Origin: Chitinophagaceae bacterium
GTDB taxonomy: Bacteria; Bacteroidota; Bacteroidia; Chitinophagales; Chitinophagaceae
Length of the DNA: 9,502 bases
NCBI GenBank assembly: GCA_947378615.1
Contig: CANCKV010000087.1
Location: 1-9,502 of the forward strand
Direction: 5' to 3'
The notes beneath the pieces were generated by a model. It was not told where the DNA came from. It worked only from the letters and a program-made list of their open reading frames with translations, and did no database searches. The position numbers and the translations under genes were made by a program. Of the stretch, positions 1 through 7,900 are shown piece after piece. Within the stretch, counting starts at the first letter, position 1. Each line of letters opens with the position of its first letter.

Positions 1-2455
1 ACACTACCAGTATCTGTAATCCTCACTAAAGCAGAATTGGAATTTGAATTGGCGGCACTCCTAACAGCAAAAAGTGTGACCCCATTCGAAGTTTGCCTTC
101 CTGTTAATGACAAATAGTTTTTACTTGCAGCATCAAAATAACCGACAGAATCCCAACTGTTACTACCGTTTTTCAAATATTTTATAATCCCTCCACCAAC
201 AGGTTGTGAATAGGCTACATAAAGCAATTTGCTGTTTCCATTTGTCACAAAAAAGAAACTCTTTGCACCTGCTTTGCTAGGCATGGTAATGTTGGCAGGT
301 TGTGTTGCGGGTGGCACTATACTATCTTTAGGCAAACTACTTGAAGAAAATTTGATAATAGGACTAGAGCCTACAGTATAATAAAGGGTTGAATCATCGG
401 GATTCAAATTTAATTGTCGTATCGATCTTCCTGTAGCCCATGGTGTAATAGTTTTTAAAGTATCAGGCTTTACACTATTTGTTATTTTTCCATATAGTAT
501 GCCTCCATAATTGCCAGATAAATGCCCATACCCAAGCCAAAAATCTGTACCATTAGAAGTATAAACCGACTTAGGGAAAAATGATTTGCTGATATCCAAG
601 GATGGAATGTTATTTTTCCTTTGAATGGAACCATCATATTTTATGAAAGCAACTGCCCTATTCAAAGTATCAAACCTACTTCCATATAATCCACCACTCG
701 CAGAAGTACTTCTCGCATAGCCTGTTAATCCAATATATTGTCCATCACCTGAGATGGTAACATAACCTTCTTCTGTAGAATTATTTGCACTTGGTTGGTA
801 AATAGAATCGAGGGTCACTGTTTGTAAAACATTTCCCAAGGTATCATATTCATCCACATAGACCTGATTCCCTGCACTTGTTACACTAGTGAGCCTTAAA
901 ACTGCAATACTTCCATTGGAAAAGGGTACAACTTTCGCTGATGGATTAATGGCAACTAATTGTACCTTATAAGTTTGTCCTTCACTTGAATTAAAATATA
1001 GCCTGCTTATATTAGACCCCAAATAGGTGATAGACACATTATTCGTATCACCACTTGCTATTATATATTTCCCTTTAACATCTATACTGTCCATTTTATA
1101 TAGACCAAACAATGTATCAGCAGTATTTGAAGCTCTTCTTAAATCGGGGTCAGTAAAAGCAATTGTTCTACTACAAGAATCACTGTTGATTGTTTCCATC
1201 AAGATGGAAGGGCTGTAAACCTTTTTTAAAATAGAACGACTATAATTTAAATTAGCTGAAGGCAGGAAAAATGAAAAGCCGAATATGCCTTGCATGGTAT
1301 TATAAACAGCATGGACTGAGTCGTCCTGACGCAAAATTTGAAAAACAGGTTTTGAAGTGTTCATCATTGTATCAATCGCCTGTTGTGATGGTTGAATTAA
1401 AACCGCATAATTGTAAGATTTATTATTGGGTGATTTGCCATGGCTCAAATAGGCGGCATCGTAAGTACGATATAAAAGCTTTGTATTATTCGTATTATTC
1501 TGCAAATTGTCCCTTACTTCACGCTTGATGTAAAGGCTATCATTCCCTCCATAAACAATATAGGCATTTCCCCATGAGTCCTTTATGGATAAGTTGATTG
1601 TTGGACTTGGATAATTGTGAGAAATGGTATCCACCATTCCATTGATATAAACAAGTGGACTTGTATTTGTAGGCAGAAGAGTTTGGTATAAAGTAGTGTG
1701 AGTACAATAGGAATTATCACGACTTTTGATGGAACTCCCCATACAATAGATGATATTTCCAAAGAAAAAGGAAGATTTTTTTGCTCGGAATGATGAGTCG
1801 AATGCAGTTGTTGTATCATGAAGATACATGGAGGATGTACCGATACTGTCATTCAATCTTAGACCACCCAAGAAAGTTTGATCACTATTTCGCCAATATG
1901 AAACCATAGCAGAATCTTGTGCTCTCATTACAGACATAGGTAGATATTTAGCAGTAGTTCCAGCTATATGCGACCAATCATAGCAACTATCCACTAACCT
2001 ATATCTTTTATTTGTAGTAGAAGTAATTTCCATATTGCCATAACTCAGGTATCTACCTAATAAGTTTTCTGCACCTCCGCCTAAATGTTCAAAATCCCAT
2101 ATATAGTGACTGAACCCCTTAATTGTTGTCAACCATCCATTTTTTCTATTGATAAACAATCCTGAGTAGGGCATATACTGTACATCAGCAGGTTCTACAG
2201 AATCTTTTTTTGTTATCGTTAAATTTAAAGCATTAATTAAATCTTTTGCTGCACCTAAACTTTGTTGATAAAATATGCTTGACCCACTATTATTTATTAG
2301 ATTCGATCTTATATAGGCTGTGTCAATGTTCATCAATCTAATAAAAGTACCCTTTAGACTGTCATCATTATGTCCAATATTTGTTAATGCCAATGCAGCA
2401 ATTGCTTGTGTATTTCCCAGGAAATTTGTTCCCTGTACCCGCCGGAGTCCAAAAA
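1..2455 (-). CDS. PL8 chondroitinase ABC-like lyase, C-terminal part after a frameshift, with propeller-like tail; 3' end outside window
   Basis: I checked this minus-strand frame codon by codon. It has no stop from 2477 to position 1, over 800 codons, and it continues the protein begun at 4023. The first stretch (GNTQAIAALALTNIG) completes the helical catalytic domain. The central beta-sandwich follows. WDFEH near 2085-2099 aligns with WSSE of Proteus chondroitinase ABC I, whose Glu653 is catalytic. GRYLSYG near 2040-2057 matches GRYQSHG, and CYDW matches GWDW. SFRAKKSSFFFGN and the YINGMVDTI segment match the family's later strands. From about 1000 downward the PL8 homology ends. A beta-rich extension of at least 300 residues begins (SIAVLRL, VYVDEYDTLGNVLQTV, DGQYIGLTGYA), resembling a propeller-like domain of Bacteroidota secreted proteins. 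It has no stop at the window edge, so any sorting domain lies outside. The PL8 assignment rests on remembered alignment and is strong; the propeller call is an inference. Confidence 0.85.
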
Positions 2456-4023
2456 TTAGTTGAAAACAAATCATACCTTAACCATGAATTACGTAATAGA
2501 TTGTAAACCTGATTGGTTAAGGCAAAATTGGTGTTGTCTAAAAAATAAAAGAGTAATGTTGCTTGGTGCAAAGCATCATTCCCATATTCGCTAGTATAGG
2601 GACCTCCATGATGGTAAGTTGAATAATCAGACTTACATATATCTGTATAACCTGGTGCTGGTGAAAAAGCAAAATTGAAAAATGACTGTAAACTGTCAAC
2701 AGAAACAATCCTTTCTTTTTGGTTCTTCAAACTCAAGGCATATATTAGTTTTCCAACTCCACCACTCCTAATATCATCTGCACTTTTTGATGGCATGGAA
2801 GCATATTTATTTCCATAATTAGCCCCAAATGAAATAAGCCAACGAATAAAATTCAAAGTATTGTTAAAGGTAGATGTTGGCAAGTCATTTCGCAAAATGA
2901 AAAATGCCTGAGGCAACGCAGTAACGTGTACATTCTGACCATGTAAAGAACCCATAACACTACTATCTGCCATACCTTGATCATACATCCAATCAAGGAT
3001 GTCAATACTTCTTTGCAAATCAGATGCATTCCTATTTAATTTGTAACTCAATGCAAGCTGTAGTAATATGTTTGTTGTAAAAGTTGTTATTGATGGGGCT
3101 GTTCGAGCACTTGTTGAACCATACGAATCAGAAAACAAACCAATTCCTTCACCAGTTGTAGAATCATAAGCAATAACTGTATTATCTGGTTGTCTTTGAA
3201 ATTTTAGATGATAAATAGGGCTATATGATGCTACAGTTGCCTTATTTATATAAGTTTGGACACCTGCTATCCTTGTTTTCAAATAACCTCTTGTATCTCC
3301 CACTACTGCGGAAGAGTCCATAATCCAAGCTTCCAATTTATTTTGGATAATATTGGCATAAACAGAATCGGATAAGTTTACAGAACTCGTATCAGGATTT
3401 AATTTCCTTGGAGAGATAAAATCATCAGTAGGACTAGTATCTACATTAACAAAAAAGTCACTTCCCTTATACCAAACTGCGCCGTTTTGTAACTGAAAAT
3501 AGTCAAAATACAAATTCCCATTACCCGCAGATGGTGCTATTATATTTAGGTATCTTAAAGGTTTTGAAGCATTGTATGAATAGTGCAAATCACCCTTTAA
3601 ATCTATATAAACACAACGCCAACCTTTAAAATTGATGTACATTTTAAAAGACAGATTCACTGTTTTTGCAGCATCTGTAATTAAAAACTTTATAGAATCA
3701 TTTTTTGGATTCTCATTATACACCCAAGTGTAAAATCCAATGGTATTGGAAGAAATACTTGATACAGTTAAAAGTGTATCTGGGTTATCCACTTTTAAAG
3801 TATCATGGGCATTCCACTGCCATTTTAACGATTGTCGCCCAGCCTTATAATGTGCTGAATCTGTTGTTAATGGATGGATACCAGTATTTGTCCATCCTGA
3901 TGGAGGAGTAGCATCTTCGAAAGAAAGAAAGGTTTGGGCATTTGATACTATCGTAAAAGCTACTCCAATTATAAGGAGCATAACAAACTTTAAAGTGTTC
4001 AATTTGTAAAGTTTTTTATTCAT
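2368..4023 (-). CDS. PL8 chondroitinase ABC-like lyase, N-terminal part (secretion signal, N-terminal domain, most of catalytic domain), frameshifted
   Basis: This is a predicted secreted lyase cleaving chondroitin/dermatan sulfate or hyaluronan by beta-elimination. Residues 1-30 are a signal peptide: Lys-rich start, hydrophobic LKFVMLLIIGVAFTIV, probable cleavage after SNA. Residues 31-190 resemble the N-terminal jelly-roll domain of chondroitinase ABC (AGRQSLKWQW, FYTWVYNENP, FKGWRCVYIDL, NLYFDYFQL). Residues 200-540 form the alpha-helical catalytic domain. GQNVHVTALPQAFFILRNDL and then YHHGGPYTSEYGNDAL (about 470-484) carry the likely catalytic His472 and Tyr480, matching His501 and Tyr508 of the Proteus enzyme. 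The frame ends in CCIGINKYWT, which fits nothing in the family. The family-like continuation is in the other frame, so this is a frameshifted half and not a complete 551-residue protein; PL8 enzymes of this type are about 1000 residues. No Shine-Dalgarno is visible before the ATG. A terminator 103 bases upstream separates it from the previous gene. Confidence 0.88.
   Translation of the reverse strand: MNKKLYKLNTLKFVMLLIIGVAFTIVSNAQTFLSFEDATPPSGWTNTGIHPLTTDSAHYKAGRQSLKWQWNAHDTLKVDNPDTLLTVSSISSNTIGFYTWVYNENPKNDSIKFLITDAAKTVNLSFKMYINFKGWRCVYIDLKGDLHYSYNASKPLRYLNIIAPSAGNGNLYFDYFQLQNGAVWYKGSDFFVNVDTSPTDDFISPRKLNPDTSSVNLSDSVYANIIQNKLEAWIMDSSAVVGDTRGYLKTRIAGVQTYINKATVASYSPIYHLKFQRQPDNTVIAYDSTTGEGIGLFSDSYGSTSARTAPSITTFTTNILLQLALSYKLNRNASDLQRSIDILDWMYDQGMADSSVMGSLHGQNVHVTALPQAFFILRNDLPTSTFNNTLNFIRWLISFGANYGNKYASMPSKSADDIRSGGVGKLIYALSLKNQKERIVSVDSLQSFFNFAFSPAPGYTDICKSDYSTYHHGGPYTSEYGNDALHQATLLFYFLDNTNFALTNQVYNLLRNSWLRYDLFSTNFWTPAGTGNKFPGKYTSNCCIGINKYWT
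2451..2455 (-). other. probable frameshift site in the PL8 lyase gene (five-T run)
   Basis: The two open frames of the lyase overlap only between 2368 and 2477, so the shift lies there. The best candidate is the TTTTT run on the coding strand. Dropping one T changes STNFWTPAGTG to STNFGLRRVQG, which aligns better with SNPEVGLPLAGRH of chondroitinase ABC I and supplies the catalytic arginine position. Other short runs (GGG at 2437-2439, 2431-2433 and 2416-2418; AAA at 2413-2415) could also join the frames but would not give an arginine. This is inference. Confidence 0.6.
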
Positions 4024-4219
4024 GGGTTAAAATCGTAAACTTGTTGTTTTATTATTTTTTTTAATTAACCTTCATAGATACTTTTTCTAAATGCTTTTTC
4101 ATTTCAAGAATTTAGATTTACTGAAAATAAAAAAGGATCATTTAATCCTTTTTTATTACGCTTTATTTATATTCAAGAAACTTTAGCCTTAAACTGTTAT
4201 TACCAACTATTATTTCGAT
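4024..4219. other. intergenic region between small PFDGG protein and PL8 lyase
   Basis: This is 196 bases of AT-rich DNA without a convincing reading frame. It holds the terminator at 4126-4157 and, between that and the lyase ATG, a leader of about 100 bases where the lyase promoter should lie. No exact Bacteroidota -7 motif (TAnnTTTG) with a properly spaced -33 element was found, so no promoter is called. Confidence 0.7.
4126..4157 (-). terminator. intrinsic terminator after the small PFDGG protein gene
   Basis: A perfect 13-bp inverted repeat (4126-4138 with 4145-4157) flanks a 6-base loop. The core is AAAAAAGGAT...ATCCTTTTTT. On the minus strand the stem ends in a T run (TTTTTTATTTTC), as in a rho-independent terminator, and it lies about 60 bases past the stop at 4220. 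The symmetry gives a T run on the plus strand too, but no plus-strand gene leads into it. Confidence 0.85.
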
Positions 4220-4462
4220 TTAAATCTCCTTTGCCCTAAGTCTTTTTACTGCATACCCTATACCACTAGCGGCAAGCATCAAACTCATACCTCCATCAAA
4301 AGGAACTATTGGGGAACCATCACCTGCAGGTGCTGCACCAACACCCGGTCCACCTATGCCTGGATCATCAGCAGGGGTTTGAGCATTTAGGGAACTATTT
4401 AGGCAGCAACTGATGAATAATATTATTAGGGATAATCCAATCCGTTTTGTCATTGTTTGCAT
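4220..4462 (-). CDS. small secreted protein with PFDGG exosortase-like C-terminal sorting signal
   Basis: This is an 80-residue protein in three parts. Residues 1-28 are a signal peptide (MTKRIG basic start, LSLIILFISCCL core, cleavage probably after LNA). Residues 29-52 are a short Gly/Pro/Asp/Ala-rich linker (DDPGIGGPGVGAAPAGDG) with no fold expected. Residues 53-80 read PFDGG, then a hydrophobic stretch (MSLMLAASGIGYAV), then a basic end (KRLRAKEI). Motif, membrane segment and basic tail is the plan of exosortase/PEP-CTERM-type sorting signals. PxDGG variants occur on many small Bacteroidota proteins; I believe some are called PID-CTERM, but cannot confirm membership. If so, the mature protein would be a very short surface peptide processed by a sortase-like membrane enzyme. 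The start at 4462 could instead be the internal ATG at 4453, giving MTKRIG. The leader is A/T-rich without Shine-Dalgarno. Function unknown. Confidence 0.85.
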   Translation of the reverse strand: MQTMTKRIGLSLIILFISCCLNSSLNAQTPADDPGIGGPGVGAAPAGDGSPIVPFDGGMSLMLAASGIGYAVKRLRAKEI

Positions 4463-4585
4463 TTTATGTTATTTTAAAAGTTTAATTTTATTAAATTCTA
4501 CAAAAAAAACCTATTCCAAGTACGAAATCTATTCACTTCTACCAATTCTACGACTCTAGGAGATTAGATTTCAAACGAATAAAAT

Positions 4586-4753
4586 GATTTGCACCAATTG
4601 GTAACTCCTGATTGAAGCAAATCATCTCATTTGCACCAATTGGCAACTCCTGATTGAAGCAAATCATCTGATTTGCACCAATTGGCAACTCCTGATTGTA
4701 GCAAATCATCTGATTTGTACCAATTGGCAACTCCCCATTGTAGCAAATCATTT
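4586..4753. repeat. four tandem copies of a 42-base unit with inverted-repeat ends
   Basis: The units are 4586-4627, 4628-4669, 4670-4711 and 4712-4753, differing at only a few positions. Each begins GATTTGC and ends near GCAAATC, so a unit can fold as a hairpin, with CAATTGG facing CCTGATTG further in (two G-U pairs if the plus strand is transcribed). At junctions, GCAAATCA-TC-TGATTTGC is an 18-base palindrome with a two-base centre. The first junction has C for G and the last a T for C, and the fourth copy has CCCC for CCTG. No spacer varies, so this is not a CRISPR array. The minus strand could encode 14-residue repeats (ELPIGAN), probably by chance. Confidence 0.93.
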
Positions 4754-4796
4754 ATTTGAGTATAAAGAACTTTTCTGTATTGACAAAACCAAGGAC

Positions 4797-4827
4797 GCCG
4801 CCTGCTAAACACTCAAACGCAGGCAGC
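4797..4827 (-). terminator. GC-rich hairpin downstream of the giant repeat protein gene, possible terminator stem
   Basis: GCCTGC (4800-4805) and GCAGGC (4819-4824) flank a 13-base loop. Two more G-C pairs lie outside one mismatch. It is the only GC-rich structure in the intergenic region and lies about 95 bases beyond the stop at 4920 in the direction of transcription. On the minus strand it is followed by GGCGTCCTTGGTTTTGTC and not by a clean T run, so a terminator role is uncertain; it may be part of another repeat. Confidence 0.3.
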
Positions 4828-4840
4828 ATCCTATTTGGCC

Positions 4841-4853
4841 TCTCTCTCTCTTT
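4841..4853. repeat. short TC microsatellite
   Basis: Five TC units are followed by TTC, directly next to the AATTACG repeat pair. It lies in the 3' untranslated region of the giant gene. Length variation here would not change any protein I can see. Confidence 0.6.
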
Positions 4854-4917
4854 CAATTACGAATTATCAATTACGAATTACGTTTCAACAATTACGAATT
4901 ATCAATTACGAATTACG
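4854..4917. repeat. AATTACG repeat pair: two identical 29-base copies next to the stop codon
   Basis: Copies at 4854-4882 and 4889-4917 are identical and separated by TTTCAA. Each is itself made of CAATTACGAATTA followed by TCAATTACGAATTACG. The second copy ends two bases from the stop codon of the giant gene at 4920-4922. Similar short AT-rich elements are, as I recall, widespread in Bacteroidota intergenic DNA. A related sequence occurs in opposite orientation inside the coding region at 5172-5201. Confidence 0.92.
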
Positions 4918-4919
4918 AG

Positions 4920-7900
4920 CTATTGAACTGATAACGAAGTTTTATATACTTGTTCTTTACTGTTTACATCACTGATAACTACATTATAAACACCCTTCGC
5001 AATTGTACCATCAATATTTAAGCTATGTGTACCATTTCCACCTGCATGATTGATAGCTTGTTCAGCCACCTTTTGTCCCAATGCATTGGTGATTGTTACA
5101 AGGTATTTGCCAGCATTTACTGTGTTAAAATCAATATTAAGTTTCTTACCAACTAACGGATTTGGATACAACGTAATTCCTAATTCGTAATTCGTAATTA
5201 CTTTAGCGATGTTACTATAGGCAATTGTTCCATCTGTGCTTACTGCTTTGATGCGGTAATAAGTGGTTGCGGCTGTTGCTGCATTATCTGTTGCAGAATA
5301 AACCGCAGTAGCTGTATTCTTAGCAGTTTGTTCAGCAATTTGCTTGAAACTTGCTCCATCAGTAGATTTCTCAACTTCAAACTTAGCAACCCCCTTCTCT
5401 CCTACAGTATTCCAAGTAATTGTAGCTGTACTACCATTTGCTGTCGCTGTTGCAACGATGCTATTTACAGACAAAATTGTTGGTTTGAATACCACACTAA
5501 ACCTGTTCTGATAAGTAGCTGCAACTTTTGCATCTGCAGTGAATGCAATTGTATCAATACCACCTAAAAGTGCTGTAATCTTATTGGTAAATGCATCCTT
5601 GATGTATGGAGCAACTCCATTTCTAACATAATCACCTGAATTAATCACCAATTGATAGTTTGTACCACTCAATTGTCCAAGACTAATTGGAAGAACATCA
5701 GCAGTTGTGGCAGGTAATCTACCATCAATACTAAGGCTCTTGTTTCCTTCAACAATTGATAAATTATCAGTAGCATTACTCATCTTGCCTGCATCCTCTA
5801 CACCAATTCCATTACTAAACTGACTACCGAAGACTGCTACAGCTGCATCCATCTTGAGATAATTGGTTCCTGACTGTTTCATCAAATTGAAAGTCAATCC
5901 ACTATTTTTAGTCACTGTGCCAAACACCCCTGTTTTAGCAGTAGAAAGAATAGACTTATCTGCTTCGGTAATTGTCAAAGTAGGCGCTCCTTTAGAAGTA
6001 TCCTTAATCAAGAATCCTTGACCTGCCTGAATAAATTCTCCATTACTACTCTGTCCCCACTTTGTTGACACATCACTTACTGCATTATAAACCACCCATG
6101 CACCTGTTGAACCAATTGTAGGGTCAAGATAATAGTAATAAGGATGTACGTTAGTCAAACCGCTAATAGCGATATGCTTGAAATCAATAGGACAAGCGTA
6201 AGGATTTGCAATGTAAGTGTAGCTGTTATCAGCAGGATTCAAGCCATAAGCTGCACTATTATAAGTTGAACCTGTAACAGTATTGGATACGCCACTTCTG
6301 CTATAGACAACATTACCTGTAATCAAACTACCCGATGCTCTTAATGCGGTAGAATTATTCATTGCTAAAACTTGAGGACCTGCTATCGCAATAATTGGAG
6401 TCGTATCCAAATCAAAACTTCTATCTCCTCTTACCAAAACACGATAGGATTGATAAGGATTCAATAATTCTGTTGTTGTATTCTTAACCGTATCCCAACC
6501 TGCCTTGTAGTAGAATGCAGAAGGACTTCCAGTTATTGAATGATCTAGACCTGTTAAACCATCTACTACATTATGCTTAGTGGTCGTATCCAATTTACCG
6601 GTAATGAACATACCATAACCATTATTGGAGTAGCTACCACTTTCTTGCCAAGTATTGAATAAGGAATTTGTAGATTTAAACACACCACCTGCACTAATAT
6701 CCCTATAAGCACGGAAACCTTTAGGTATAAAACGTTCAACAGTTGCTGTACCAGAAATAGTTCCTGTATTACTACTCGCACCATAAGGAGCAAGAACACC
6801 ACTATTAGCAATGCTTGTAGATTTCAGAACAAGATTACCATTTGTGGTCAATAGTCCTAATTTGAGTGTTAGCACACCAGAAACATTCAGTTTGTTGCTT
6901 CCTGTAGAGATGGCAACTCCTCCACTATTATTAATGGTAAAATTAGTAGCTGTCGTTCCGTTTCCATAAATGGTCTGTAAAGAACTACCATTCATCGTAA
7001 CCAAACCAGAACCAGTTATTGTTCCATTGTTAGTTAAATCTCGAGTGACTAAAATACTTCCTGAACCATTTAAGGTTAACACTGCACCACTAGCAATCGT
7101 TAAACTTTTAACTGTTTGTGTAGCTGTAAGCGTAGGTTTCACCGTTGTATTTGGTATAGTTACATCAATCGAAGAACCTGAAGGCACACCATTATCCCAG
7201 TTATCAAAGCTATTCCAATTGGTAGTTCCTGTACCACCTGTCCAAGTAGTCGCAGTCACCACGATATTTCCTGTATTTCCAATTACATAGAAGTTTTCTC
7301 CTGATGTTGGCACAGTCAATCCTGTTGCGGAAACAGTATAAGCACCACCTCCTAATGAAGTTGGAATACCTACTTGAGTTGCCACATAAGAAGTCTTATA
7401 AGTACCTAATTCACAGGCACTTGTCGCAATAAAATCAGGCGCCTGATTGCCTGTATTGAATTGATAAGTAATGTTTGAAGTGGTTGCTACAGTACCCAAA
7501 ACAGACCATTGTAAGAATAGGGCTTGAGTAGAATCACCAACTGAATGATTAAAATACCTCCTTGCACCTACCGACATCGTAGAACCATTGCCACTTGTAT
7601 TCGTAATGGTTAATGGCGTGTAATAACCAATAATACCCATTGGAAACGCAGTAGCCGTGTTTAATGGAACACTTGTCCTGATTAGTTTTCCTGTAGTGTC
7701 TGTCAAGATATAACTGTTGCTATTTGCTCCTGTAATGGAACTAGCTCCGCTACCAATTGTAAGATTATACAAACTGAGTAACAATTTACCATTAAGCAAG
7801 CTAAGAACGCCATTGATGGTTGCGTTAGAAGCCAAGGTAACTGTAGGAGATGTTAGTACAGCTGTAGCGGTAGCGGTAGTTGTAACACTAGCATTATTGC

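Larger units (their letters stand above)
4463..4919. other. 457-base intergenic region rich in repeats
   Basis: This lies between the stop of the giant repeat protein and the start of the small PFDGG protein. It contains the 42-base tandem repeats, a GC-rich hairpin, a TC microsatellite and the AATTACG repeat pair, listed separately. The remaining part next to the small gene (4463-4585) is AT-rich and must hold its promoter, but no clear motif was found. Two short minus-strand reading frames through the tandem repeats (4548-4751 and 4627-4812) are open mainly because 42 is divisible by 3, so I do not call them genes. Confidence 0.75.

Noticed and set aside
1027..1852. Short open frames on both strands within the C-terminal half of the lyase (1027-1218 plus, 1271-1528 plus, 1583-1852 minus)
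   Set aside because: The PL8 frame is open across all of this on the minus strand with recognisable homology, so these are shadows.
2368..2477. Programmed ribosomal frameshift in the lyase
   Set aside because: No known slippery heptamer with a downstream structure was seen, and PL8 lyases are not known to use recoding. An indel in a homopolymer is simpler.
4086..4116. Inverted repeat TCTAAAT/ATTTAGA upstream of the lyase start as an operator or leader hairpin
   Set aside because: Only 7 AT-rich pairs with a 17-base loop in very AT-rich DNA, so it is easily a chance match.
4024..4585. Bacteroidota-type promoters (TAnnTTTG with TTTG/TTG about 20 bases upstream) for the lyase and the small protein
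   Set aside because: Only partial matches such as TATCTATG and TAGATTTC were found, and none has a -33 element at the right distance.
4586..4753. CRISPR-like array
   Set aside because: The whole 42-base unit repeats with no unique spacers between copies, and there are no cas genes in view.
4548..4812. Two short minus-strand reading frames (67 and 61 codons) through the tandem repeats, encoding 14-residue repeats such as ICFNQELPIGAN and SGVANWCKSDDLL
   Set aside because: Both are open because the repeat unit is 42 bases, a multiple of 3, so any stop-free frame in one unit stays open in all. Neither has a leader, signal peptide or plausible fold, and they overlap in different frames.
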